A stretch of 64,000 nucleotides of DNA from assembly GCA_039707465.1 (NCBI GenBank), contig CM077644.1, forward strand, positions 196,265,962-196,329,961, read 5' to 3'. This DNA is from Rhabdophis nuchalis. Its lineage: Eukaryota; Chordata; Lepidosauria; Squamata; Natricidae. Shown here one piece after another: positions 1 through 10,962 of the stretch (within the stretch, counting starts at the first letter, position 1; each line of letters opens with the position of its first letter). Below the pieces are notes generated by a model. The model was given only the letters and a program-made list of their open reading frames with translations. It had not been told where the DNA came from and made no database searches. Position numbers and translations under genes: made by a program.

Positions 1-19
1 AAGCTTTCTGAAATGTTAC

Positions 20-164
20 CTGGATCATTATGTGAGTGAGGTACAACAAAAACTTGAAGAGGTTTATCATCCCACTCATGTTCATCATAAGTGATGTCAA
101 ACCCTTGCTTCCAAACCCCACCATCTGGATTATCAAAAGGAAGAATGTCATAGACTTTCAGCAT
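20..164 (-). CDS. MAN2A1: MAN2A1 exon 3: start of the GH38 catalytic domain
   Basis: This 145-bp exon encodes 48 codons plus the first base of a glycine codon. It begins [20 protein letters not shown] and ends with [12 protein letters not shown]. The second His and the Asp of HSHNDPG correspond to two of the four zinc ligands in family GH38 (His90 and Asp92 in Drosophila Golgi mannosidase II). The acceptor reads tgcattttag and the donor CCAG followed by gtaaca. Phase 0 at the start matches exon 2; phase 1 at the end predicts the next exon opens with the rest of Gly and then Trp. No frameshift or stop is seen. Later exons lie outside the window to the left. Confidence 0.95.
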
Positions 165-294
165 CTAAAATGCATAAAAAGAATAGCCATGATATATACA
201 ATTATTGATGCACATAGTTCTGTAAGTATGGTTATGGCCACTAATTTACTACTAAACAAAATTCAGACAAATCATTGAAAGCGAGTTTAATCTG

Positions 295-504
295 GTGATA
301 AAAGGCACTGGACTAGAAATGAGGAGCCAAGAGTTCTAGCCTTGCCTTAGGCATAAAGCTGACTGAGTAACTTTGAATCAGTCACTCTATCTCAGGTTTA
401 GGAAGCAAACAAGGACACACCACAGATTCATCCGGGCAGTTGAGTCAGCAAAGACCCTAAGGCATGGATGAATAAATAAACAAATAAATAAATAAATAAA
501 TAAA
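295..504 (+). mobile_element. tRNA-derived SINE, degraded
   Basis: The body includes the segment aggcactggactagaaatgag, then agttctagccttgcc and aggcataaagctga, related to the better preserved copy at 10963. It ends in an (AAAT)n array at about 472-504. This matches the squamate tRNA-SINE pattern of a polymerase III head and a simple A-rich tail. Confidence 0.6.
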
Positions 505-850
505 GAGCCTCATTCCAAAATTCTGTTTGCATACTACATTCAAAGAATACTTTTCATAGATTTGTATTTAAAAATTATTTGTCTAGATATCATAAATTGA
601 ACATTGTACATATGTGATCAGCCATAATAGTCTAAAGCAGTGGTGTCCAAACTTTTTTCAAAGAGGGCCAGATTGGATGAAGTGAACATGGTGGAGGGCC
701 GAACATTCTTTGAACCATTACAATTAAATGCAAATAAATTATTTTATGCCAAGTTAATTGCAAATGACATACTTTTCATTTCATAACATTAAGATCAACT
801 GACAGTTGAGTTTTCACAATGTATTGAAAATAAATTTTAAAAAAACTTAC

Positions 851-1690
851 CTACCTCTTTCTCTCTTTCTCTCTTTCTTCCTCTCTCTCTCTCCATTTCT
901 CTCGCTCTTTCTCTCTTTCTTTCTCTCTCTTTTTCTCTTTCTTTCTGTCTCTCTTTCTTCCTCTCTCTCTCTCCATTTCTCTCTCTCCCTTTCTCTCTCT
1001 CTTTCTCTTTCTTTCTGTCTCCCTTTCTCTCTCACTCTCTCTTTCTCTCTCTTTCTTCCGCTCTCTCTCCATTTCTCTCTCTTTCTTTCTCTCTCTCTCT
1101 TTCTCTTTCTTTCTGTCTCTCTTTCTTTCTCTCTCTCTTTCTCTCTCTTTCTTCCTATCTCTCTCTCTCCATTTCTCTTTCTTTCTCTCTCTCTTTCTTT
1201 CTTTCTGTCTCTCTTTCTCTCTCTCTCTTTCGCTCTTTCTTTCCCTTTCTCTCTCCCTTTTTCTCTTTTTTTCTCTCTCTTTCTGTCTTTCTCTCTCTTT
1301 CTTTCTCTTTCTCTTTCTTTCTTTCTTTCTCTCTTTCTCTTTCTCTCTTTCTCTCTGTCACTCTGTGTGTGTGTCTGTCTGTCTCTCACTCACTTAATCA
1401 GTCTCTATCTGTCTCTCACTCCCTCTCTCTGTCTCTCCCTGTCTCTGTGTGTGTCACTCTCTCTGATTCTCTCCCTCCCTCCCTCTCTCTGTATGTCTGC
1501 CTCTCCCTCTTTCCCTGTCTGTCTCCGATTCAATCCTCCCTGTGTCATTCTCTATCTGTGTCTCTCTCCGTCTCTCTCCCTCCTTCTCTTTCTCTCTGTC
1601 TCTGTCTGTCTCTCTGTCTTTCCCTCCCTCCCCTTCTGTCTCTCTCTGTGTCTGTCAGTCAATCCCTCTCTCCCCTCTCCTCCCCTCCCC
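851..1690 (+). repeat. Polypyrimidine low-complexity tract of about 840 bp
   Basis: Near-pure C/T on the plus strand, built of CTCT, CTTT and TTTC units; it becomes richer in CTGT/GTGT and then CCTCCC toward 1690. Within MAN2A1 pre-mRNA (minus strand) it would be a GA-rich purine run. Open frames here (Leu/Ser or Arg/Glu strings) are compositional artefacts. Confidence 0.9.
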
Positions 1691-1721
1691 CACCCCGGGA
1701 AGCAGAAGGGCCGGTATGCCA

Positions 1722-2180
1722 GAGGTTACGGACGCCTCCTCCCGCAGTGGGCGAGGGAGCAGGCGGGGTGAGCACCCAAGGCTACCATCATCTTAAGCAC
1801 CACCGAGGCTGTCGCCCGGCAGGAGCCGCTCGTTCACCTCCCTCCCAGCCATGCAGCCCCAGAACGTAAGCCGTGGTGCCCGCCGGAGGGAACCGCGATG
1901 GAGACGTGACCGGCTTCCCTGCCTGACGCAGGCAGGGAAGCCGGTCGCATCTCCATCGCGGCTCCCTCCGGCAGGCACCAAGCGGATGTTCTGGGGCTGC
2001 GCGTTCACCTCCCTCCCAGCTTCGCAGCCCCAGAACGTGCAGCGATGGAGCCGCGACCGGTTTCCCTGCCTGACGCCCCTGCCGGGCGACAGCCTCGGTG
2101 GTGCTTAAGATGACGGTAGCCTTGGGTGCTCACTCCGCCTGCTCCCTTGCCCGCTGCGGGAGGAGGCGTCCGTAACCTCC
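1722..2180. repeat. Nested GC-rich inverted repeats inside the hAT element
   Basis: Outer arms of about 100 bp (1722-1822 and 2078-2180) are inverted copies with only a few mismatches. Inside them a second pair (about 1855-1928 and 1930-1999) is almost back-to-back. A third pattern is direct: cacctccctcccagc followed by gcagccccagaacgt-like sequence recurs near 1832, 2007 and 2182, about 175 bp apart. The whole block could fold into a large cruciform. Confidence 0.8.
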
Positions 2181-3224
2181 GTCCACCTCCCTCCCAGCCA
2201 CACAGCCCCAGAGACAGAGGGAGGAAGGGAGGGCCACATTTACACAGAGCAGGGAGGGCTGTAGGAGGGCCGTATTAAACCAACCCCCGGGCCGCAAATG
2301 GCCCCCGGGCCGGACTTTGGACATGCCTGGTCTAAAGTATGCCACTCATTGTCTTTTATAAACATACACATATTTTATATCAAACATTCCTAATGTTCTA
2401 ATTCTGCCTACAACCATTAAAACACACATCACAAACACACATTTATTTTGTACACATAAAAATATTCAAGTATTACTTAACATAACAGTAATGATCATGA
2501 ATAAATAATATTCAGCCTTTACTGCAGCTTCAGGTAAGTCATAAATCTGCCAATAACAGATGCAAAACAAATTATTAAACAAATTCAAATTTGCACTAAA
2601 AGTCAAAAGAGTTTTAGTACAGTTTTAATAATATTGTAATCTGTGTCATTTTAATATTTTAGCTATTTAATTGTTTGCAAGCCTCCCAGAGTCACCTTGT
2701 GGAGGACATGGGTGGCATAAAATTTAATAAATTACTATAAATTAATAAAAATGAATTACAAGCAAAGTAAAGACAGACAATACAGTTTCTACCTAAACTG
2801 ACAGACCAATACATAAGAGAAACAAAGTTCAATTAACTTTTCTGCCACTTGCTCTGACCAAATTGGATTCTTTCTGTATGAAAGTTACACCAGTAGAAAT
2901 TATTTTTTAAGAGAGTAATACATTTCTTATCAGAAAACTTTAAGAATGTAGCTACTGTAATTCTTAGAAATTCTGGTAAATAAATTATTCCTAGGAAAAA
3001 TGATTATTTTACGTATAGTGGTACCCGAACTGCAGTTTTCCTGGTATAAAGAAAATTTTGGGCATATTCAGGCAATTTGCAGTAAAATTTTATTAGGAAG
3101 GGATTGGAATCAATTTGCACACTACTGTGCTCCTTTCAACAATCCAATACAAGAAAGAAACAAAAAAATAAAATTAGGGAGGACATTATTTCTTTCAACA
3201 TCTGCCTCAAGAATTTGACCTGTC

Positions 3225-5207
3225 GGCTTCCGGTTCCGGCTCCTGCGGCGACGGGCGAGCCTAGCGCTCACTCGCCGCTTTGTTTCTCTTTCTGCCCCCC
3301 CACGGGGGCGAGACCCCTCTTGTTTGAGGGTCTCCCGTAAAGCCGGCTCGTCGGGGGGCGCCCCCCCCCACGGCGGTGGAGGAAGTGGCCCCCGGCGCGG
3401 CTTAGGTGAGGGAGAACATGCTGCGGGGGGTTCTCCCTTCGCCTAAGGAAGACGGCGCCATTTACAACAATGAAGAGGGCTGATCGGCTCAGTCGGAAGG
3501 TCTCCCGAGGCTTCAGCTGCGAGGGGAGAGTGAGTTTTTAAAAAACTTTTTTTCTGCTGTCAGCCAGGCTGAAAGGACTGGGAGGGGGGAGTTTGTTTTC
3601 AAAAAAACCCCCTCGGACTTAAGCGGCACTTGGAAATGGCTTCTCTGGAAGAGAAAGCGGAAATCTTAAATCCGGACTGTCTCTAACAAGGGAAAGTGGT
3701 ATGCGGCTACTTGCAACATTGTGTCTAGGTCTGGCTGGTTAAAATTTTTTATTTTTCTACTCTCTCCTCTGGGCTCTGAGATGGGCGGTGGAAAGTGGCT
3801 TTTCTTTGTCCCTGCCTGACTATTTTAACTATGGGAAATTCCCAGCGTCTCTTTACAATTGGGACTCTCTCTGGATATTAATGAAGAATTTTTTTCTTGT
3901 TGGATTTGTGGTTCCTTTCTGGATTACCTTCGCTATTATAACTATTGAGTTGGAAAATTGTCTCTCTCTTGGTTCCTGAATTTTACAACGTTTCAACCTT
4001 GATCTGAACTTTTGGCTCCCGGTTAGTCTCACCAACCCCACCCTAAAAACGCCATTTTGGTGGCATTGACTCTAACAGTTAAGATGGCTCAAGAAGCAGC
4101 ACTGACAAGTTTAGAACAACGGATGGCTTCTCTTGAAACTGTTATACAAACTTTGGTAAAAGAGATTCAGGCCCAGAGGGCTGAAAACATCAATTTCAAG
4201 AAGGAGCTATTGGATACTCGGAAGCAAGTGCTGGAAAACACACAGAAGACGGAAGAATTGGAAGGGGGGTTGGTGGGGGTTAAGGGAGAGATTAAAAATG
4301 TTACTAAAGAGGTTGGGGAAACAGATGGGCATGTGTCTAGGATTGATATGGAAAGAATGACATATTTTTTGAGATTTCAGAATGTTCTTGAGGAATCTGG
4401 TGAATGCCTCCCTGATCTTATGAGCACAATTTTAGCAAACTATTTACAAAAACCTAAGGATGAGATCAGGAGGGACATTGACCTAGCCTACAGAATTAAC
4501 TCAGCATATGCCAGGATAAATGAAGTGCCTAGAGAGATACATGTGAAATTTGTTAGAAGGTCAACCAGAGAGGAAATCCTGAAACTGCAGAGAGAAAGTC
4601 CATTAATTTACCAACAAAAAACGGTCACTATCTTGAAGCAGATTCCTAGAAAGATTCGAGATGCAAGACGGAAATTTTCCTTCTTGTCTAAAACATTGTT
4701 TGATCATGGGATTTGGTTCAAGTGGGTGACACCCGAAGGGATGCTGGTGTTCTGGGAAGGAGGAAGAGTGAGGATTAAAACAGTTGCTGAGGCGGAAGCC
4801 TTTCTTAAAAAACATTCCTCTGCCCTGGGGGAAGATCCAGGGGGGACGGAGGGAGCTACGGCCCCGCCCGCTGGGGGCCAGGGAGGAGAAAAAGAAGATA
4901 CAATAGCCAAGAGACTTAGATCGAAAAAATAACTTTGCCTTGATTTTCCTGAACAATTTTGCATAATATTTTCTGGATTTATTGTAAATGTCTGACAGCA
5001 TGGAACTGAGAATTTAGGTATATGTACTTGCTTTTACCTTGTAGTGTTATGAAAAATGCTTTTTTTTTTGTTATTTTTTTATTGTGTATTTTGAGGTCTC
5101 GGAAGGGCCGACGACTCTGACGTGAATGCTCTCAAAATTTCTTTGTATCCCTTACCCTATCCTATAGAAAAAATGTAAAACCAATAAAACTTTTTCAATA
5201 TAAAAAA
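3225..5207 (+). mobile_element. ORF1-only L1-type retrotransposon ('half-L1')
   Basis: A complete insertion bounded by a 13-bp target duplication, aatttgacctgtc, at 3212-3224 and 5208-5220. Order: GC-rich 5' region (3225 to about 4083, CpG-dense at its start, probably an internal promoter), intact ORF1 (4084-4932), a 3' UTR of about 270 bp with AATAAA near 5183, and a short A-rich tail. There is no trace of the endonuclease or reverse transcriptase ORF2 between the ORF1 stop and the tail. The intact 5' end argues against ordinary 5' truncation. The layout is that of mammalian HAL1 elements, so ORF2 protein would be supplied by another L1. Confidence 0.85.
4084..4932 (+). CDS. L1 ORF1p-like RNA-binding protein, intact, 282 aa
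   Basis: A nucleic-acid-binding chaperone of the L1 ORF1p (Transposase_22) type that would coat its own RNA. The ATG at 4084 has a strong context (A at -3, G at +4); open codons upstream lack an ATG. Residues about 7-90 are heptad-rich (ASLETVIQTLVKEIQAQ), the expected trimerising coiled coil. Residues about 93-190 fit the RRM, with YFLRFQNV as RNP2-like and REIHVKFVRRSTREE near RNP1. Residues about 195-262 fit the C-terminal domain, with the segment RDARRKFSFLSKTL and a final VAEAEAFLKK, as in other ORF1 proteins. The tail is Gly/Pro-rich then basic, ending RLRSKK. No stops or frameshifts are present, so the copy is young or has been kept. No ORF2 follows. Confidence 0.85.
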   Translation: MAQEAALTSLEQRMASLETVIQTLVKEIQAQRAENINFKKELLDTRKQVLENTQKTEELEGGLVGVKGEIKNVTKEVGETDGHVSRIDMERMTYFLRFQNVLEESGECLPDLMSTILANYLQKPKDEIRRDIDLAYRINSAYARINEVPREIHVKFVRRSTREEILKLQRESPLIYQQKTVTILKQIPRKIRDARRKFSFLSKTLFDHGIWFKWVTPEGMLVFWEGGRVRIKTVAEAEAFLKKHSSALGEDPGGTEGATAPPAGGQGGEKEDTIAKRLRSKK

Positions 5208-6324
5208 AATTTGACCTGTCAACACCAGATAAATAGACAGTAAAATTGGCTACATTTTTAAAATCAAACTGGAAGGAATATTTCTTTGTAATATTTTATT
5301 ATTTAAAATTGATGGCATGATCATGTATATTAATAGCGTTCTCTCCCTAAGCAGATACTAGTTGATTTTCTGAAGGTTTTTTTTGGAGTGCATAGGCATA
5401 ACTTCTTGTGATTTTTAAGGCTCCTGGAATCCACTGCTTAGGTTTTTTCCTCCTCAAGGTGGTATGTTTAAAGAAACTGATACTATATAAAGCTGCACAA
5501 GCAGAAGAACAAAGCTGTAAAATCTCAAGAAAATAGAAAATACCAGCAATGTATACTAGTTCTGATTGCAATTTTGAAAAATGTTTCTTGTTCTGGAAAG
5601 CTATTTTATTATCAGAAAGATTCTTCCCTAAGCCTTTGAACTCTAACTCTATTCTTTGCAGTAGGCTGCTGCCATTTGAAAATGTTTCAAGACCCTTTTG
5701 AATTGCTTTTGACATGCTTCTACCAGAGTAGCAGATAAGTGAGAGATTATACTGTATGCTTCAATCCAGAGGCCCTACTAGGAACCATTAATTGCAATGC
5801 TTGGGTTCTTAAATTTCATTAGTGTCCATACAGCATTTGTTATTTATCTACTCACAAAAGTTATATGACTGCCTATCTTGTACATTAACTTTGGACGGCT
5901 AACAATGAGAGAATGTAGAAGCAACAATAAAAAAGAATATACTAAAACCTATATATTTTTTCAAAACAACAACAACCACTAATCAAGGCACTTTATAACA
6001 AGGTACCATATAACAAAATCAACTATACATTTATACTCCCTAACAGACCAAAGGTTGTTACAGTTAAATGTGCTGGCAATTTTGTTACTTGCCAATTCTA
6101 CTTTTGGGGAAAAAGATATCATCTCGAAGAATCTGTTAGAATTGTAGACTTGACAGAATATTGGTGGACTATTGGACTATCTTGTGGTTACTATATAGTT
6201 AAATATAACAAATCAAAATAGGCAACCTTATCTGTGATTCTTAGCATTCTTAGTCATAAGCAAAGTCTGTAATCTCACAAGTTTCTTATCTTGCATTAAA
6301 TAGTCAAAGGCATATAAACAGCTA

Positions 6325-7064
6325 ACCGTATTTTTCAGACTATAAGACGCGGGGAGGAAAACAAGACAAAAAAATCTGCCTCTGCCTCCCAGAAATTTGC
6401 CTCCTTGCAGCAAATAGCAAACAGCATGATCAGCTTCACACAGCTTGATTTAGCACAAGCAACTGACTGGCGGTTGGATCAGACTCCTGCAATACCACCA
6501 ATCAGTTGTTCCAGGCTGCAGGGATTGCTGCTGCCACCTGTTGCCACATTTTCAACCTCCACATGTCCACATTTTCAACCTCCACGTGTACCGTTTTTGG
6601 CCTCTGCGTATCCCATTTTCAGCCCTTCCAGGTGGCGGGAAATCACCACCACCGCCTATCTCTGCCCCTGGAATGGGCCACAAATGGGGCTCCCAGAGAC
6701 TGAAAATGGGGCATGTGGAGGCCGGAAATTGGGAATGTGGAGGCCAAAACGAGTGGAGTGTGGAGTCAGCGATAGGTGGTGGCAGCAAAGGGCAGCAGTG
6801 GCAGCAATCCCTGCATCCAGGAACAGTTGATCAGCAGTATTCCAGGAAGCAGATCCAACTGCCAATCAGTTGCTTGTGCTAAATCAGACTGTGCTAAAGC
6901 TGACCAGGCTGTTTGCTGCAAGGAGGCAAATTGCTGGGAGGCAGAGGCCGAAGGGTGGGGGGCAGTGATGGGCAGGGCTTCAGCAACATTTGTTCTATAA
7001 GATGCAGACATTTCCACCAACTTTTGGTGAGAGGGAAGTGCATCTTATACACCAAAAAACACAG
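6325..7064. mobile_element. TA-flanked foldback MITE (Tc1/mariner-like), 740 bp
   Basis: Flanked by TA at 6323-6324 and 7065-7066. The left end reads accgtatttttcagactataag; the right end is its imperfect inverse (cttatacaccaaaaaacacag). Longer interior arms are also inverted: about 6400-6530 (cagcttgatttagcacaagc) pairs with 6790-6935 (gcttgtgctaaatcagactg). No transposase is present. Confidence 0.7.
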
Positions 7065-8060
7065 TACATCCCACAATAAGAGAAAGTTGGAATTCTCCCC
7101 AATACTGTGACTCATAGCTGGCCAGGGATTTGAGGAATTCTGGCCCCAATAGTACAAGGCTGAAGCTACTCTTTTTAATAATGAAGTTGTAGCACTGTCA
7201 TCTACACACATTTCAGAAGTTGATGACTCTGCAATAAACTGCAATCCCAGTGAAGCACCTCAAATCATACAAATGCAGATCCCAAAGAAATCATTCTAGG
7301 AAACGCCTAATTATTTTAACTTGTGTAATCATGAATGCTAAGTGTATATATTCAGACATTAACCTGATACAAGGCCTGGCATTTCAATAAATTTGATTTG
7401 AATGTATTTAAATGACTGCTCTTTCAAAAACTTTGCATGCTATGAAATACTAGCCATCATATAAAACACGGCTGCCTAACATGAGGCTCCTGGGTGATGT
7501 GCAGCCATTAGAGTTTGTTTGGCCACAAATTTCAAAACTCTTGTGATATGGTTTCTCATACTTTTAGAACAGAAACTGTATTGTAAGCACTGAAAGAGAC
7601 AGACAATTCAAGCAAGAAAAAAAAACACACTAATTTTCTCATTTTCTTCAAACTATCTTCTCTATCCTCCACAAAAATTGGCCTCTCAACAGTTAAGTTG
7701 TAAAACTCATGAATATTTTTATTTTATTTTATTGAGCAAGCCATTGTCGGTAATTTATTGAGCTTCCCTAATGTTGGAAAAAGATAAGCAAAACATTGAT
7801 CTCATAACTGGATGTTCTAGTTTGATCTCAGAACAAGGATGTAATAGTGGTGGATCCCAACCACTTATAGGAAAAATGAACAGAGAAATTCTAGGAAAAA
7901 GAAAAGAACAGATTTTCAGGAACCTGGAGAAAGACAACTAAGGAAAAGATAGGATACATGGCCAGAAACAACAGATGTTAGAGATTAGTTGTGCACAATG
8001 ATTTGAAATAAAAAGTAAAATTACTGGCTATTAGCCTCTAGTAGTGTTTTCAAGTAAGTG

Positions 8061-8413
8061 CAGGTAGTCCTCGACTTAAAAGTTTGTTTAAGTGACCGTT
8101 CAAAGTTACAATGGTACTGAAAAATATGACTTACAACCATTTTTCAGAGTTACAACTTTTGCAGCATTCTCATGGTTATGTGATCAAAATTCAAATGCTT
8201 GGTAACTGGTTCCTATTTATGACTGTTGCTGTATCCCAAGATCATGTGCTCATTGTTGCAACCTTCTCACAAGCAAAGTTTAATGGGGAAGCCAAATTAA
8301 CAACAACCTGGTTACTAATTTATCCACTTCAGGGATACTGCACAACTGTGGCAAAACTGACTTAAGAGCAGAAGAGTTGAGCTCAATTGTGGCTGTAAAT
8401 CAAGGACTACCTG
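8061..8413. mobile_element. MITE with GGTAGTCCTCGACTTA inverted ends
   Basis: Begins caggtagtcctcgacttaa and ends with its inverse, taaatcaaggactacctg, followed by TA. The interior alternates gtgaccgttcaaagttacaa and gactgttgc motifs. Degraded relatives occur at 20868, 24690, 27180, 37340 and 62990, so this is an abundant local family. Confidence 0.65.
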
Positions 8414-9029
8414 TAATCCCTAAAACCTGGCCTACTTTAACATTTGGTATAGTAAACATCAACATAATAACATTTGCAGCTATGGAGAAAGTGTTATTTT
8501 TAATTGTAATCTACAATTTTTTAAAAAATAGTTCAAATCACTCAGACAAAAGCATTGTAAAGAATTTTATCTGAAATAGTCATTCTAACATTTAAGCTGT
8601 GCTTAAATATAATTTCTCCTTCACTAGAGATCAACTGAATCAAACAATAACATAAAGTCATTCAATCAATCTGAAATGAATATTCCAAATTATAATTTTA
8701 AAAAATCATTCAAATAAAACACTAAGGGGAAAAGTCATTAGCAAATATACCCATTGTACGGCTCAAATTGAAAAACTGCACATATCACAAATGAATATAT
8801 TACTTTAAGTTTAAACAAAACATATAACCCAATTAAACCAAGACTATCAAACTGGATGTGTCGTGTGCTGTCTGCGCCCATGCCCGGTTTAGCAAAGAGG
8901 GAAAAAATTCCCAATACATCACATGACACCACTGTGATGAAGTGAGTTTGACACCCCTGATTTAATCCATATTTGCATATCATAGCGCATTTTCATTGGC
9001 AATCCCAGTGATTTCAGTATCTGCATGTA

Positions 9030-9395
9030 CCGTGTTTCCCGAAAATATGGCAGGGTTTTACATTTTTTTGACCCACGAAATATGGCCTTTGGATTATTAG
9101 AGGGGGAGGCCTTATTGTTTTGGGGTTGCCGGGCGGCTGCTCCACCCCCAGCTGCAGGAAGACTGCCCATAACCATAAAACACACTCCTAGAGTGGCCGC
9201 TGCTAGAAGAATCAGAAGCCACATGGCTTGGCGCCTTAGGGATAATCCCTAAGTCAGTGAATGGTGCTCTGCCTGGCTGGAGGGGGGGATTGTTCAGGGG
9301 ATTTATTTGCGGGGGAGGGCTTACATTTTTGCCCATGAGGAAAAATGTGGCATGACCTTATTAGCGGGACATGTTGTAGTTTCAGGGAAACATGG
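9030..9395. mobile_element. TA-flanked MITE (Tc1/mariner-like), 366 bp
   Basis: The left end ccgtgtttcccgaaaatatg and right end ttcagggaaacatgg are inverted, with TA at 9028-9029 and 9396-9397. The interior is GC-richer than its surroundings and has no ORF of note. Confidence 0.65.
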
Positions 9396-9542
9396 TATGT
9401 TTGACCAACCTACCAATCAATTATTTCACAGTTTAGGAATCCAAATATAACTTGGATTAGGCTACACAAAAATCTCTATATTTCTTTGGCAGAGGACTAA
9501 AAATAGATGAAGGATAATAGCTAATATTCAACTGATTCTTAC

Positions 9543-9803
9543 TTGAACATCTGAAGCTTGACTTCCAATTTTTGAAGCAAACTGACAATCTTCAGGCTCA
9601 ATTGAAAGATATGCAGTGGCAAGAGGCAAGACTTGTGAAAAATTTCTTTGATTAAAATTTAACACTTCTGGATTATGTTGTCCATCTTTGACAGATTCAC
9701 TCAGATTGATCACAGAATCTCTTATGTTTGAAATTATTTCATTGTTTTCTGCCAGCAACCGTTCCAAGTGGTCTATTTTCTCTTGAAGTATTGAAAGCTG
9801 ACC
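9543..9803 (-). CDS. MAN2A1: MAN2A1 exon 2: lumenal stem region
   Basis: This internal exon of 261 bp (87 codons, phase 0 at both ends) encodes the lumenal stem. It opens with GQLSILQEKIDHLERLLAEN, a heptad-like coiled-coil segment nearly identical to vertebrate MAN2A1. It continues with two candidate N-glycosylation sequons (NLS and NFS) and ends SDVQ. The acceptor is a pyrimidine-rich stretch ending tttcaacag; the donor is CAA followed by gtaaga. The second half, after the first sequon, looks divergent from mammals, which fits a fast-evolving linker between the anchor and the catalytic domain. The upstream residues MCMFQQ in the open frame are intronic and not part of the protein. Confidence 0.96.
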
Positions 9804-10722
9804 CTGTTGAAACATACACAATTAGACATCCAAATATCCTTGTAGTAGAAATATATTTATTTCCTCTTCCTATTCTAAATATCATAATTATCATCAAATC
9901 AGTGTAACAAACTTTCTCAGAAAAGAAACAGTATTCAAGATTATTACATTCTTTAATCAAAGTGAATGTGTGTAGGATTTAGACATTTTCTGAAAAAGCA
10001 AACAACTGTGGTACTCTATTTTGCTACAAACACACACAAAAAACCATTTCCCCAAATACACTATGAATTCAAGAATAAGTTACAAAATTGTCTCAGCATT
10101 AAAATAATTTATTCAAAATTATACTATTATGATACCTTAGTGGGCTACAATAAGGCATTATTTATTAAGAGAAGAATTAGTTATATTACAAAATATCCGA
10201 TCAGAAAATAAAAAAGAATAATTAGCAGCCTACCAGAGAACCTTTTTTAGCTACAGAATTGAGCTCTAAATACATGATCAGTTCAAAACATTTTATAGGG
10301 TAAGTGAACTATTTGCTGTAGTTTGAAATAAATAACAGATTAAAACAATTTTAGCTAGTGAGGCTAAATAATAAACTTATTCTAATTTTTCCAAGTAGAT
10401 GATATACATTTCCTTGTTGATGCATTGTATCTCCTCACAATATTACTACTGTTACATGCATATTTTTGAAAGCGTAATCCCCTATCATAACAACCATACT
10501 GCTTTCCCTGCTGTGGCACCTGCTATATACAAGTAGCTCTACCTGCATAAAAAAATATTCTTTTCGTTTTATTTAGTACATTTATTTGCAACTATAGGTT
10601 TTAGCAAGAATTAGAAGAATATTGCATTATTAAGAGAATTAACAAAAATACAGGCTTTTTATATTTTCTTAGATTTTTAAAATAGACATTTACACTATAT
10701 TTCCTGTTCTCACCATATAAAT

Positions 10723-10901
10723 CAGTGGTCCCCAACCTTTTGGGCACCAGAGAGAAAGGTTTTTCTGTGGACCGGAGAGGGTGCGTGCTGTTTTGCATGC
10801 TGTCTATATCCTACTCATGGGGTTTCATTCTTTTGAGTGACCTGGTTGCTGGCATGCCACAGATTGGTGCCAATCTATGGACCAGGGGTTGGGGACCTCT
10901 G
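10723..10901. mobile_element. hAT MITE, 179 bp
   Basis: Begins cagtggtccccaacctttt and ends with the inverse, ggttggggacctctg. The flanking 8-mers atataaat and atatgata agree at six of eight positions, consistent with an aged hAT target duplication. Confidence 0.7.
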
Positions 10902-10962
10902 ATATGATATATAGAAATTCTGAGCAGCAGCAATGTCTTTTCAACAATAGTGTGTGCATATA

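Larger units (their letters stand above)
638..2329. mobile_element. Non-autonomous hAT DNA transposon, 1,692 bp, with 8-bp TSD
   Basis: The element is flanked by the exact 8-bp duplication GTCTAAAG at 630-637 and 2330-2337. Its ends are inverted: the left begins cagtggtgtccaaactt and the right ends cggactttggacatgcctg. CAG...CTG ends with an 8-bp duplication are the hAT hallmark. There is no transposase ORF, so movement would have needed an enzyme in trans. Most of the interior is a polypyrimidine tract (about 851-1690) and a GC-rich nested inverted repeat (1722-2180). It lies inside MAN2A1 intron 2. Confidence 0.85.
165..9542 (-). other. MAN2A1: MAN2A1 intron 2
   Basis: A 9,378-bp intron bounded by gtaaga at 9542 and cattttag at 165. 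It contains a SINE (295-504), the polypyrimidine hAT element (638-2329), the half-L1 (3225-5207) and three TIR-type MITEs (6325-7064, 8061-8413, 9030-9395). The stretches 2338-3211, 5221-6322, 7067-8060 and 8416-9027 are plain AT-rich sequence in which I see no gene. Confidence 0.9.

Noticed and set aside
36..278. 80-codon plus-strand frame
   Set aside because: Antisense to MAN2A1 exon 3 with a GTG start; no family resemblance.
847..1389. 180-codon minus-strand frame rich in Arg, Glu and Lys, and the plus-strand Ser/Leu frame at 806-1771
   Set aside because: Pure artefact of the C/T-rich low-complexity tract.
5347..5715. 122-codon minus-strand frame in MAN2A1 intron 2
   Set aside because: The longest frame here outside repeats, but I recognise no domain, there are no splice signals that fit, and length alone is plausible by chance in 64 kb.
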